Assembly (NCBI RefSeq): GCF_037414475.1
Contig: NZ_CP147913.1
Location: 4,896,001 to 4,960,000, forward strand
DNA from: Myxococcus stipitatus
GTDB lineage: Bacteria; Myxococcota; Myxococcia; Myxococcales; Myxococcaceae
Direction: 5' to 3'
DNA: 64,000 nt
Below, piece after piece: positions 21,710 through 30,737 of the stretch; position 1 is the stretch's first letter, and every line of letters begins with the position of its first letter. A model generated the notes under the pieces. The model searched no databases, had not been told where the DNA came from, and was given only the letters and a program-made list of their open reading frames with translations. Position numbers and translations under genes: made by a program.

Positions 21710-24457
21710 TCAGTGCACGCGGGCCGGCGGCAGGTTGGAGGGAATCCACCCGGCGGAGCGCAGGCCCGTCGTCGGCGTACACACCAGGGCCTTCAGGTCC
21801 TCCGCGCGCCGCGTCAGGTCATCGAACGGGCGCACGGACTTCGTCACCGGGTCCGTCACCGTGGTGCCTCGGAGGTACGGGGACAGCACGGAGGCGGCGC
21901 CCTTCGCGCGAGGCGCGACATGGACGAACTCCGTCTGGGTCTCTCCCGCATGGCAGCCGCTGCACGTGTTGAGGGAGAACTTGTGGCGCACCTCGTTCGA
22001 CACGTTGGGCGCGCGCCAGAAGAAGTCCAGCGGGACGAGCGAGTGCGCGCCGAGGAAGGGAATGCCGCCCATGCTGTCGGGCACCACGTGCCGCTCCGCG
22101 AGCACGTCCGCGGAGTTCTGCGTCAGGAAGCTGGCCAGCATCTGCGAGTTCTCGAAGTGCATCGCGGGCGTGAGCTTCACCGTCGTCGGCAACAACCCGA
22201 GAGGGGAGAGCACGAACTCGCGCATCTGCCAGGGCTCCTCGAGCTCGATTTCGTTGGTGCGAATCTGGTTCAGCGCGCTGCCCTGGTGGCGGCCCGCCAT
22301 CACCCCCGCCTTCGTGAAGCGGTCCGTGAGCGCCTGGAGCTTCGCGTTGTAGCCCGCGTTGCCCACCTTCACCTTGCCCAGCTCATGCCAGTCCGTGGCC
22401 CAGCGCTGGATGGCCTCCGGCGTGCCTCCCGGGAGGGCGTACTCCAGGATGACGGTGAACTCGAGCGGCGCGCCATTAGGCCCCACCACGCCGTAGATGA
22501 GGCGGCCCTCTCCGGCCTGGAGGCCCGGCTGCCGCAGGTCGATGCGATTGACGATGGCCAGCAGCCGGAACGGCGCCGTGTTGAAGTCCAGCGGCGCGGA
22601 GGGACCACCGCTGCGCGCCTCCCACGGTCCCAGCACCTTCGTCTGCATCTCCGGACGCGGCGGCAAGTCGAGCCCGTTCACCATCTGTTTCGTCAGCCAC
22701 GTCCGCAACCAGGCTCGCACCAGCCCGGACGGGTCCTGTCCCCCGTTGAGCTCACGCATCACCGTGCCGAAGTGCCAGGCCCCACCGGGCGCCGTGCGCA
22801 CCGGGTCCTCCACCACGGAGAGCGACGTCACCATCAGCTCGCTCGGCTTGTCGATGGTGCAGGCGGAGGGCTGGCACACCGTCCTGGATTCGCAGCCGTT
22901 GGACGCCTTGCCGTCGCAGTCGTAGTAGCCCGGCGCGCAGGTGTTGCCACACGTCGCCGCCACGCAGACTCCCTGCGCGTAGGGGCCACCCTGGCACACG
23001 TTGCCGCAGGCACCACAGTGGTTCGGGTTCGCCGTCAGGTCCACCTCGCAACCGTTGGACGAGCGGCCATCACAGTCCGCGGTGCCCGGCGGGCAGCGCA
23101 GCTCATACGCGGGGCCCTCCGCGCAGGTGGAGATGTTGCCCGCGGCATCCTTCGCCGCGAGGAACACGCGGTGGCTTCCCCCCGCGCCAAACGGCGCGCT
23201 CGCGCTGAAGCGCCCCTGGGCATCCGCCTGCACCGTGCGCTCGGGGGTCCCCGTGCAGGGCGCGTCGATGAAGATGCCCACCGTCGAGAAGGGCTCCGCG
23301 GTGCCCGTCACCCACAGCTCGCGTCCCGTGTTCATGTACTGCCACTTCACGTCGATGATTCGCGGAGGCTCCGGAGGCGTGCCGTCGTTCTCGTACTCGA
23401 GCGGGTTGGAGCAGTTGGACGGCGTGGAATAGTCGCCGGCATCCCGCGCGCGCGCGGACACCGTCACCTTGCCGCCCTTCACCACGCTCATCGGGGCGTA
23501 GAACATGCCCCGGGCATCCGTCGTGAGCACCTGCGCCACCGGGCCCTGGCAGTTGGCGCTCTTGAAGACCTCGACGGTGACTTGCGCCTCCGCGCGTCCG
23601 CTGAAGACAGGCTCGAGGCTGCCGCCTGGAGAGCTCGGCGATGTGCCGAGCAGCACGGGCGTCATGCGCGGCGTGCCTCCGCCTCCGCCATACGGGTAGT
23701 CCATCGCGGGGCTGCAATGCGAGGCATTGCCCACGGAGTCATACGCTCGCACCGAGTACGTCGCGCCAGGAGTGGTGGGGATGCGGACGGGCACCTCGCA
23801 GTAGGCGCTCTGTCCCACCACGGTGGTGGCCACCTCCCTGCCGGTGCAGCCCGGGCCCTGGTACACGCGCACCGTGGCGCCCGGCTCCATCTGGAAGGTG
23901 AGGTCCCGCGTCGTCCCCGTGCTCGCCTGGGCCCAGGTGGGCGATGGGGTCTCCGGAGGCGTGCGGTCCACGAGCAGCGAGCCGCCCTGGCGCACGTTGT
24001 TGTTCTCGTCGCTCTCGTTGACGAGGCCATCCGGATCCACCCGTGCGTTCAGCACATAGCGGCCCTCGGGGGCGGCCTGCGCGGTGAGCCACGCGGAGAC
24101 CTGCTGGCACTCCCGCGCGCGCAGCGACAGCCGGGTGCTGGTGGCCAGGTGGACCTGGCTTGTGCTGGATGAGGAAGAGGTGAGGAAGAAGGCCGCCTCG
24201 GTGGTGCCGGCGGCGAAGCCATCGTTGCAGAGGAGCGCCTGGAGCTGCTGCTCACTGGCGCCGAGGACCGAGGGGCTCGACAGAATCTCCACCCGGAAGT
24301 CGGGGGCGCCTGTCTGGGGCTCGGGTTCCGAGGGGCGAGGCCGGGGGGACTCTCCGGGCTCATCATCCCAGCCGGGTTCGTCTCCGGGCCCACGCTCCAC
24401 GATGCAGCCCGCGAGTGTTCCCGCGAGCGCGATTACCCACCACCGCCGCGCGTGCAT
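21710..24457 (-). CDS. Large lipoprotein with CARDB/Ig-like repeats, Cys-rich modules and a CxxCH motif
   Basis: 915 residues. The lipobox is LAGTLAGCI, followed by an acidic, Pro-rich linker. Residues about 48-155 resemble a CARDB domain (VRQGGSLLVD end, SDENNNV). About 155-460 hold Ig-like repeats with PSSPGGS and VSARARDAGDYS. About 455-530 hold Cys-rich modules (GTADCDGRSSNGCEVDL, then CGACGNVCQGG). The C-terminal ~380 residues form a conserved-looking domain (FRLLAIVNRIDLRQ, RLIYGVVGPNGAPLEFTVILEY, SALNQIRTNEIEL). It ends near CSGCHAGET, a CxxCH haem-c-type motif. One site suggests a mono-haem or degenerate cytochrome-like end; haem attachment is not proven. Surface-exposed, lipid-anchored; function unknown. 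Confidence 0.83.
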   Translation of the reverse strand: MHARRWWVIALAGTLAGCIVERGPGDEPGWDDEPGESPRPRPSEPEPQTGAPDFRVEILSSPSVLGASEQQLQALLCNDGFAAGTTEAAFFLTSSSSSTSQVHLATSTRLSLRARECQQVSAWLTAQAAPEGRYVLNARVDPDGLVNESDENNNVRQGGSLLVDRTPPETPSPTWAQASTGTTRDLTFQMEPGATVRVYQGPGCTGREVATTVVGQSAYCEVPVRIPTTPGATYSVRAYDSVGNASHCSPAMDYPYGGGGGTPRMTPVLLGTSPSSPGGSLEPVFSGRAEAQVTVEVFKSANCQGPVAQVLTTDARGMFYAPMSVVKGGKVTVSARARDAGDYSTPSNCSNPLEYENDGTPPEPPRIIDVKWQYMNTGRELWVTGTAEPFSTVGIFIDAPCTGTPERTVQADAQGRFSASAPFGAGGSHRVFLAAKDAAGNISTCAEGPAYELRCPPGTADCDGRSSNGCEVDLTANPNHCGACGNVCQGGPYAQGVCVAATCGNTCAPGYYDCDGKASNGCESRTVCQPSACTIDKPSELMVTSLSVVEDPVRTAPGGAWHFGTVMRELNGGQDPSGLVRAWLRTWLTKQMVNGLDLPPRPEMQTKVLGPWEARSGGPSAPLDFNTAPFRLLAIVNRIDLRQPGLQAGEGRLIYGVVGPNGAPLEFTVILEYALPGGTPEAIQRWATDWHELGKVKVGNAGYNAKLQALTDRFTKAGVMAGRHQGSALNQIRTNEIELEEPWQMREFVLSPLGLLPTTVKLTPAMHFENSQMLASFLTQNSADVLAERHVVPDSMGGIPFLGAHSLVPLDFFWRAPNVSNEVRHKFSLNTCSGCHAGETQTEFVHVAPRAKGAASVLSPYLRGTTVTDPVTKSVRPFDDLTRRAEDLKALVCTPTTGLRSAGWIPSNLPPARVH

Positions 24458-24605
24458 GTGTGACGTGCCTCCAGGGGGAGCCAGGGGGTCCGGCCGTGCT
24501 GACGAGGTGGCTCCACCACCGTGCCCCTGGACGGAGGGCCTGGGTCTTTATTCACGGAGAGATGAGGAAAGGGCGCGACGCCGTGGGCCGGGTAGATTGG
24601 GCCCC

Positions 24606-25802
24606 ATGGCTGGCTCTCCCCGTGTGCTCCTTCTCGCTGAACGCTTCCCGCCCGACATCGGAGGACTGGCCCGTAGTGGGGCGAGGACCGCCGGGGCGCT
24701 CGCGAGGATGGGGGCGCGGGTGGAGGTGCTCGCGTGGACGCGCTCGGCGGCGCCGGGGGCCTTGAGCACCTGGGAGGACGCGGGCGAGGTGACGCCCCTG
24801 GCTCGCGGTGTGACGCTGCACCGGCTGGGGTTGTTTGGAAGTACGGACCTGTCCATGCAGCACACGTTGGATGTGCTGGGGCATCTGCACTCCAAGCGGC
24901 GCTACGAGCTGGTGTGGGGGCACTACCTGTCGCCGCCGGGGTTCCTCGCCGTCGTGTTCGCGGCCTCGGTGGGGATTGCGTCCACGGTGAGTGCCCGGGG
25001 CAATGACGTGGACCAGCAGATGTTCCCGCCCGGAGACTTCGCGCGGTTGCTGTGGACGCTCCAGCGCGCGGATGTGCTCACCGCGGCCTCCGCCGACCTG
25101 GGGCGCAAGATGAGCATGCTCCTGGGGCGGGATGGGCGTGTCGAGGTCATCCCCAACGCCGTCGACCCCCAGGTGTTCTCACCGGGTCCCGCGGACCCGG
25201 CGCTGCGCGAGCGGTTGGGCATCGCTCCGGACGAGGTGGTGCTGGGGTTCTCCGGTGAGCTGCGCCACAAGAAGGGCCTGCCGTTCCTGCTGTCCGCGCT
25301 CTTGGAGGTGCGGCGCGTGCGGCCCGCGTGTTTGCTCGTCATCGGTGAGGTGCGCCCGCGCGACGCGGAGCACCTGGTCGCCTTTCGCGCGGAGCACCCC
25401 GAGGAGGGTGCCCGCATCCTCGTCTCGGGGGCGCTCGCGACGCCGGAGGATATCGCCGCGCACCTGCGGCTGTGTGACGTGTATCTCCAGCCCTCGCTGT
25501 GGGAAGGCATGCCCAACGCGCTGCTGGAGGCGATGGCGTGTGCCCGGCCTGTCATCGCCAGCGACGCGGGTGGCATCCCCGAGGCGGTGGATACCCAGCA
25601 CAACGGCTTCCTCGTGCCCAAGGCCCTGCTGAATCACCTGGGGCGTGCGTGCCTGGATGTGTTGTCGATGTCCGAGGCGCAGCGCGCCGCGATGGGGGCG
25701 GCCGCGCGTGCACGCATCCTGGAGCGCTTCGTGGCGGACAACGAAGCGGAGGCCTTGCGCCGCGTGCTCACGCGCGCGGTTCCTCGCCCCGAGAACCCGT
25801 GA
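24606..25802 (+). CDS. GT4-family glycosyltransferase
   Basis: 398 residues from ATG 24606; a longer open frame upstream lacks the fold. The N-terminal Rossmann half begins RVLLLAERFPPDIGGLARS, and the C-terminal half has the GT4 donor-site pattern: VIPNAVDPQVF, FSGELRHKKGLPFLL, and LQPSLWEGMPNALLEAMACARPVIASDAGGIPE (the E-x7-E signature). It transfers a sugar from a nucleotide donor, probably for polysaccharide or lipid glycosylation; substrate unknown. Its last 35 bases overlap the 3' end of a second GT4 gene on the other strand. Confidence 0.88.
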   Translation: MAGSPRVLLLAERFPPDIGGLARSGARTAGALARMGARVEVLAWTRSAAPGALSTWEDAGEVTPLARGVTLHRLGLFGSTDLSMQHTLDVLGHLHSKRRYELVWGHYLSPPGFLAVVFAASVGIASTVSARGNDVDQQMFPPGDFARLLWTLQRADVLTAASADLGRKMSMLLGRDGRVEVIPNAVDPQVFSPGPADPALRERLGIAPDEVVLGFSGELRHKKGLPFLLSALLEVRRVRPACLLVIGEVRPRDAEHLVAFRAEHPEEGARILVSGALATPEDIAAHLRLCDVYLQPSLWEGMPNALLEAMACARPVIASDAGGIPEAVDTQHNGFLVPKALLNHLGRACLDVLSMSEAQRAAMGAAARARILERFVADNEAEALRRVLTRAVPRPENP

Positions 25803-27018
25803 GGTCGAGCGGCTCCGTCACGGGGCGCTTCCGGGTCATCCCCAGCTCCTCGTAGGCGCTCACGAGGGCCTCGCGAGCCCGTTGCCAGGAGAAGTCCCGC
25901 TCCACGCGGGCGCGGGCCTTCGTGCTGAGTGAAGGGCCCAGGTCCGGATTCGCTCGCAGCGTCTTCACCGCCTCCGCGATGGCCTTCGGTGAACCGGGCC
26001 TCACCAGGAACACCTCGTCGGGTGACGCCAGCGTGCGCACCACGGGCAGGTTCGACGCGATGACCGGCGTGCCCGAGGCCATCGCCTCCAGCAGCTTCAA
26101 CGGGCAACAGCCCTGCACGCAGTTCCGGTCATTGGCGGGCAATGGCACCAGCACCGCGTCACATGCGTGGTGCAGCGCCGCCAGCGCATCCTGCGGCAGC
26201 GGTTCACGCAGCTCCACCGCGCCCTCCAACAGCAGGTCTCCGCAGCGGTCCAGCATCACCTTCCGCTGGTGTTTGCGCAGCGGGCCCACCAGCGTCAGCA
26301 CCGCGGGCATCTCGGCGCGCAAGAGACGCAGGGCTTCGATGGCGTGGTGGACACCTTGCCACGACGTCATCGTCCCGCTGTAGAGCAGGCGCACCGGCCG
26401 CCGCGCTTCCCAACGTCGCGGTGGCGCATGGCGGAACACCTCCAGCTCCACGCCGTTGGGAATCACGCGCACCCGCGAGGGCTCCGCGCCGCGCTTCACC
26501 AGATACTCCGCCGTCACCTCGCTGGGCGTCACCAGGAGGTCCGCGCGGGCGATACACGCGTCCTCCTGCGCCACCAGCTTGAGCATCAGCTCCGCGTCGT
26601 CCGCGACATCCGGGTGGTGATACTTCAGCTCGATGGACGGCAGCCCGTTCACCTCGAACACGAGCTTGTCCGTGAGGGTGTCCTTGTGGCGAGCCACCGG
26701 GTAGCCCTCGAAGATGGAGCGCACGTGGACCACGCAGGCCCTGGGCCTGTTCCTCCACCAGGCCTCCAGGTTCGTGCGGAAGGACAGCGCCTGGGCCACC
26801 AGGTCGCGGCCCCGGGCCTCCATCGGGTGGTACGTCACTCCCTCCACGAGTGGGTGGGGAGTCGTGCTCGTCGTGGCTCCGTCGCGCAGCGCCAGCAGGT
26901 CCACCCCGCCAAAAGCCGCGCCCAGCGCCTCGACGAAGGCCCGGATGTGCACGGCTGCTCCCTTGGGCGAGGGGAAGCGGTCGAACGAGGCGTAGACGAT
27001 GCCGGACGCGGAAGGCAC
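25768..27018 (-). CDS. GT4-family glycosyltransferase (second, convergent)
   Basis: 416 residues, GTG start at 27018; no strong RBS is visible. GT4 fold: DRFPSPKGAAVHIRAF at the N-terminus, VIPNGVELEVF, LYSGTMTSWQGVHHAIEAL, and LKLLEAMASGTPVIASNLPVVR near the donor site. An unusual NDRNCVQGCCPLK segment with three Cys sits just before the donor-binding helix. Predicted cytoplasmic sugar transferase; donor and acceptor unknown. The 3' end overlaps the neighbouring GT4 gene by 35 bases and the 5' end faces the operon at 27132. The two GT4 genes are dissimilar enough that recent duplication is unlikely. Confidence 0.86.
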   Translation of the reverse strand: MPSASGIVYASFDRFPSPKGAAVHIRAFVEALGAAFGGVDLLALRDGATTSTTPHPLVEGVTYHPMEARGRDLVAQALSFRTNLEAWWRNRPRACVVHVRSIFEGYPVARHKDTLTDKLVFEVNGLPSIELKYHHPDVADDAELMLKLVAQEDACIARADLLVTPSEVTAEYLVKRGAEPSRVRVIPNGVELEVFRHAPPRRWEARRPVRLLYSGTMTSWQGVHHAIEALRLLRAEMPAVLTLVGPLRKHQRKVMLDRCGDLLLEGAVELREPLPQDALAALHHACDAVLVPLPANDRNCVQGCCPLKLLEAMASGTPVIASNLPVVRTLASPDEVFLVRPGSPKAIAEAVKTLRANPDLGPSLSTKARARVERDFSWQRAREALVSAYEELGMTRKRPVTEPLDLTGSRGEEPRA

Positions 27019-27131
27019 GCCGCCGTGCTATCGCGGCCCTTCGTCCAGCGCAAACGACGAGGTTTGCCCCTCACCACGCTGGCTCATACACTCGGCGCTT
27101 CTTCCGTGGCTCCGAGGGGGAGCACTCCACC

Positions 27132-28064
27132 ATGCCCTTCGACATCAACCGCTTCCACGCGGAGAAGCGCTATCTCAACACCGCGCCCGTGTCCGAGTTG
27201 ATGGGGGACCTGGGCTTCCTCGCCCGCTTCGACACGGAGATTGAGGCGCTGCGGAACAAGTGGCGGGGCCGTGCCTCCGTCGCGACCTGGTGCAGTGTCG
27301 GGCTGTTCGTCGTGTTGCTCATCATCGTCTTCGGGCGGTCTGGTGAGGAGGATTCGGGGGGACTGGAGAAGGGGTGGGCCGTGTGGGGCCTCACGCTGGT
27401 CCTCGCGGTGGGCCTGCACCTCCGGGCCAACAAGTACTCGCGGCAGGACCTGGAGAATCGCCGCTACGATTTGCTCTCCCAACTGCTGCTCCGGTTGCGC
27501 CGGGACATCGAGCCGGACGAGCCCGTGACGCTGGCGCTGGACTTCCGCGCCGTGGACCACGCCGACAAGTTGACCGGGAAGGGCAGGGCGGGCCGGTGGA
27601 CCACGAATGACTTCGAGGACCCGTGGATGTCGCTCCAGGCGCGCCTGCGCGATGGCACGCATCTGAAGCTGTCCATGGAGGAGTGGCTCCAGAAGCGCTC
27701 GCGCACGAAGGTCAACGCGCGAGGCAAGCACAAGACCAAGCGCAAGCAGAAGAGCGCGACGTTCCTCCAGGCGCAGCTCCGCGTGAAGCCAGAGCGTCAC
27801 CCGGAGCTGGCCTCGATGCAGGACGCGGCTCGCAAGGCGGTGCGGCTGCCTCCCAAGGTGCTGCTCTCGAAGTTGGATGTCTCCGAGGACCGCCTCAGCC
27901 TGCGCGCGCGAATGGAGTCCGACTGGGTGGCGGTGCCGACCGACTCGGCGTCCTCGCCGGATGCGACGCGCACCTGTCTCATGATGCTGTTGAGCCTCTA
28001 CCAGGTGCTCAACCACTCCAACGCCCGGCAAGGCAAGAAGCTCCCCGCGAGGGCCTCCTCATGA
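27132..28064 (+). CDS. Unknown protein with two transmembrane helices
   Basis: 310 residues from the ATG at 27132. Two hydrophobic helices sit at about 52-68 (VATWCSVGLFVVLLIIVF) and about 81-96 (WAVWGLTLVLAVGLHL), followed by a ~210-residue soluble domain rich in Arg and Lys, including KARGKHKTKRKQK-like basic runs. No family is recognised. First gene of a four-gene, overlapping operon: the next start (28061) overlaps its stop by 4 bases (ATGA). Confidence 0.75.
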   Translation: MPFDINRFHAEKRYLNTAPVSELMGDLGFLARFDTEIEALRNKWRGRASVATWCSVGLFVVLLIIVFGRSGEEDSGGLEKGWAVWGLTLVLAVGLHLRANKYSRQDLENRRYDLLSQLLLRLRRDIEPDEPVTLALDFRAVDHADKLTGKGRAGRWTTNDFEDPWMSLQARLRDGTHLKLSMEEWLQKRSRTKVNARGKHKTKRKQKSATFLQAQLRVKPERHPELASMQDAARKAVRLPPKVLLSKLDVSEDRLSLRARMESDWVAVPTDSASSPDATRTCLMMLLSLYQVLNHSNARQGKKLPARASS

Positions 28065-28720
28065 TGCGTTACGTGCTGCCGCTGTGTCTGTTGCTCGCGG
28101 GAGGCTGCTCGCGCCCGTCGAGCTCCGAGCCCCCCGCGCCGCAAACGCAGGCCACCTCCGCCGCGGCGGAGGACCCGGTCCCCCTGCCGGGCAAGCTCAA
28201 GTTCAAGGACGCGGACGACCACGAGCGCTTCTCCCTCAAGCCGAAGGAGGACGGCGCCAAGCTGGTGGATGGCGAGGACCGGGAGCTGGCGCGCCTCAAG
28301 TGGAAGGGGGCTTCCCTCAAGGTGTCCAGCCCGGAGGACGTCGCGCTGGGCTACGTGATGGGCTCGGCGGGCGGCGCCTTCGTCGTGCGTGATGGGGCGC
28401 AGCGGCAGGTGCTCTACACCCTCGCGCGGCAGGGGGCGGGGTGGAAGCTCACCGACGCGAAGGGCGAGCTGCTCTACACCGTGTCGCAGGACGGCGACGG
28501 CGCGCGCATCCAGGATGCCTCCGGCGCCGAGGTGGCCCGCGTGAAGGTGCGCGAGGGCAAGGTGTCCCTCAAGGACCCCGGCGGCAAGACGTTGCTCGCC
28601 ACCAAGGCCCTTTTGAACGCGGACGCCGCCGCGTGTCTGGCTTTCGAGAAGATGGACCTCTCCTTCCGCGTGGCGCTGTTGCACCAGCTCCAGACGCCGC
28701 CCTCCGAGTCCGCGCCATGA
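28061..28720 (+). CDS. Unknown lipoprotein
   Basis: 219 residues, ATG overlapping the previous stop by 4 bases (a second ATG is at 28064). The lipobox is CLLLAGGCS. The body, from about residue 45, is built of short beta hairpins (KLKFKDADDHERFSLKP, LYTVSQDGDGARIQDASGAEVARVKVREGKVSL), reminiscent of repetitive LURP-like or adhesin beta structures, but no family can be named with confidence. Its stop overlaps the next start (ATGA), so its synthesis is probably coupled to both neighbours. Confidence 0.75.
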   Translation: MMRYVLPLCLLLAGGCSRPSSSEPPAPQTQATSAAAEDPVPLPGKLKFKDADDHERFSLKPKEDGAKLVDGEDRELARLKWKGASLKVSSPEDVALGYVMGSAGGAFVVRDGAQRQVLYTLARQGAGWKLTDAKGELLYTVSQDGDGARIQDASGAEVARVKVREGKVSLKDPGGKTLLATKALLNADAAACLAFEKMDLSFRVALLHQLQTPPSESAP

Positions 28721-29076
28721 GCCCCTTCTCCTCCGAGGGTTGTGAAGTGAGCACGGGCTTCCTGTTCTCCCGCCCATGTGGAATGCCCGCAGGAGCGCTG
28801 TGTCCCCGCTGTGGCCAGCGCGCTTGTGACGCACACCTGACGTCCGTGGAGGGCGCGCTCGTGTGTACGTCGTGCGGTGCCCAGGACTCGGGTGATTCAG
28901 AGGACGAGGGCGACGAGGACGCGCGCACGTACTACCAGGACTACGGCTACTACGGCTCGGGCTCGTCCTGGGGACGCGGTACGTCGAGGGACCCGAATGA
29001 CTTCACCGAGGCCGACGGCGAGAGCCTGCGGCGCGAGGAAGACGCGGCCTTCGAAGAGGACCTGGGCGGAAGCTGA
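28717..29076 (+). CDS. Small zinc-ribbon/acidic-tail protein
   Basis: 119 residues. Cys pairs CPRCG and CTSCG with an intervening C..H motif (about residues 29-54) suggest a zinc-binding B-box- or ribbon-like fold. The C-terminal half is acidic and Tyr/Gly-rich (SEDEGDEDARTYYQDYGYYGSGSS), probably disordered. Start and stop overlap both neighbours (ATGA, then TGATG). No family name is justified. Confidence 0.7.
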   Translation: MSPFSSEGCEVSTGFLFSRPCGMPAGALCPRCGQRACDAHLTSVEGALVCTSCGAQDSGDSEDEGDEDARTYYQDYGYYGSGSSWGRGTSRDPNDFTEADGESLRREEDAAFEEDLGGS

Positions 29077-30116
29077 TGCGAGGCGCGCGGTGGCTCATCT
29101 ACGCGTTGGGCGGAGGCATGGGGCACTTCACCCGGGCCTGTGGCCTGGCGCGCATGGCCGCGCGGCGTGGGCATCACGTCACGGTGATGACCAACAGCGC
29201 CTTCGCTCCGGACGTGCCGTTGGAAGAGGTGCTGGGGCCGGGGGCCTTCGTCCACCGCATCCACCCGGACCTGTCCAAGTCCGCGGTGCGCGAGACGGTG
29301 GAGTGTGTGCTCGACGGCGTGCGCCCGGAGGTGCTCGTGGTGGACACCTTCCCCCGAGGACTCGTGGGGGAGCTGGCGCCGATGTTGCCCGGCCTGCGCA
29401 TGGCCAAGGTGCTGGTGCACCGCGACTTGAACCCCACCTACGTGGCGAAGTTCAACATCGCGGAGGCGGTGGAGGACTTCGACCTGCTGCTCGTCCCCGG
29501 TGAGGACGCGCCCTTCGCCGAGCACCCTCGCGCGGTGCGCACCGCGCCGTGGCTGCTGTTGGAGCAGGAGGAGTGGCTGAGCCGCGCGCGGGCGCGTGAG
29601 CGATTGGGCATCACCTCCGAGGACGTGCGTCCGCTGGTGGCGGTGATGGGCAGCGGCAACGAGCTGGAGGTGCGTGAGGCGGGCGACATCGCCGCGCGGC
29701 TCCAGTCCGAGCTGGGCGAGCGCGCCGCCGTGCGGTGGCTCGCGCCTCCCGGGCCCTGGTTCGCCACGAAGGCGAAGACCTCCCGGAACACGGTGCGGGG
29801 TGCGCCCCGGCCGCTGTGCGTGTGGCCCGCGTTGGCGGTGATGCCGGGGGTGGATGTGCTGGTGGGGGCGGGGGGCTACAACACCGTGCAGGAGGCCCGG
29901 GTGACGGGCACTCCGCTGGTGGCCCTCGCGCGCGCCCGGCGCTACGACAGGCAGGCGGTGCGGCTGCGCCCGGAGGAGCTGGCCCGCACCGACGCGGAGC
30001 TGGTGGAGCGGGCCGTGGCGCGAGCGGGGCCGCGCCCCGAGCAGACGGCCTCCGGTTACACCTCCGGAGCGCGGGACGCGGTGGCGCTCATCGAGCGCAC
30101 CTTGCTCAGTGCTTGA
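29076..30116 (+). CDS. MurG-like (GT28-type) glycosyltransferase
   Basis: 346 residues; ATG 29076 overlaps the previous stop by one base. The N-terminal IYALGGGMGHFTRACGLAR resembles the GGxxGH acceptor loop of MurG/MGDG-synthase-type enzymes. The C-terminal half has VLVGAGGYNTVQEARVTGTPLVAL, the donor-site pattern of GT-B UDP-sugar transferases. Predicted cytoplasmic or membrane-associated sugar transferase; substrate unknown. Last gene of the coupled operon with a membrane protein, a lipoprotein and a zinc ribbon. The 3' end overlaps the convergent gene at 30106 by 11 bases. Confidence 0.82.
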   Translation: MRGARWLIYALGGGMGHFTRACGLARMAARRGHHVTVMTNSAFAPDVPLEEVLGPGAFVHRIHPDLSKSAVRETVECVLDGVRPEVLVVDTFPRGLVGELAPMLPGLRMAKVLVHRDLNPTYVAKFNIAEAVEDFDLLLVPGEDAPFAEHPRAVRTAPWLLLEQEEWLSRARARERLGITSEDVRPLVAVMGSGNELEVREAGDIAARLQSELGERAAVRWLAPPGPWFATKAKTSRNTVRGAPRPLCVWPALAVMPGVDVLVGAGGYNTVQEARVTGTPLVALARARRYDRQAVRLRPEELARTDAELVERAVARAGPRPEQTASGYTSGARDAVALIERTLLSA

Positions 30117-30486
30117 GGTCCTTGTGCGGCGCCGGGTCGATGCCGTGCGCCATGATGAAGTGGTAGAGCACCTGCGGGTCTTCCTTCGGGCCGCCCATCA
30201 GCTCCACGAGGAAGTGGCCCTGCGCACCGGAGTCCGGGTCCTGCGCCACGGTGACCTCGGTGACCTCGCGGCCCGCCATCACCATCTCACCCACGAGCGC
30301 CTTGCCCTTGAGCACCTGGACGATGTGCTGACGCTCCTCTTCCATCAGCAGCCAATGGAAGTCGTCGTGGTCATACAGCATCGCGTCGACGGAGCCGCAC
30401 CGGAGGATGCATTGGGTGTGCTCCTGGAGCCAACGCCAGAAACCATCGAACTTCAGGGTACGCACCGGCTGGGGGAGTATGTCCAT
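30106..30486 (-). CDS. Unknown small soluble protein
   Basis: 126 residues from the ATG at 30486, which has GAGAGG a few bases upstream; a longer frame starts at 30519. The sequence is mixed alpha/beta with WRWLQEHTQCILRCGS and YDHDDFHWLLMEEE. No signal peptide or membrane helix. I recognise no family, though the composition is typical of a conserved cytoplasmic myxobacterial protein. Divergent from the histidine kinase at 30738. Confidence 0.7.
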   Translation of the reverse strand: MDILPQPVRTLKFDGFWRWLQEHTQCILRCGSVDAMLYDHDDFHWLLMEEERQHIVQVLKGKALVGEMVMAGREVTEVTVAQDPDSGAQGHFLVELMGGPKEDPQVLYHFIMAHGIDPAPHKDLKH

Positions 30487-30737
30487 GGTGACCTCTCGCG
30501 CGCGGCCAGGGGGGCTCATGCTCGCCCGCCACGTCGGACCTCCCTAGCACGATTGCTTGCCTCCGGCGCTGATGCCGTGCGGAGAACCTTCTTCCTCGCC
30601 CGGTCGCTGTCCACTCCGTGAATCCCCCACGCCCTGCCCTTGTTGCTCCAGTCAGGTAGGGGGTGACGCCCACCCCCATCATCGGGCGTCGGGGAGGCCC
30701 GAGCCGTGAGTTTCCCCGTCCTTCTCCGGGAGGTGAC

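Noticed and set aside
30546-30562. Sigma54-like promoter (TAGCACG...TTGC) before the histidine kinase
   Set aside because: The GG of the -24 element is AG and the distance to the -12 GC is one base too long.
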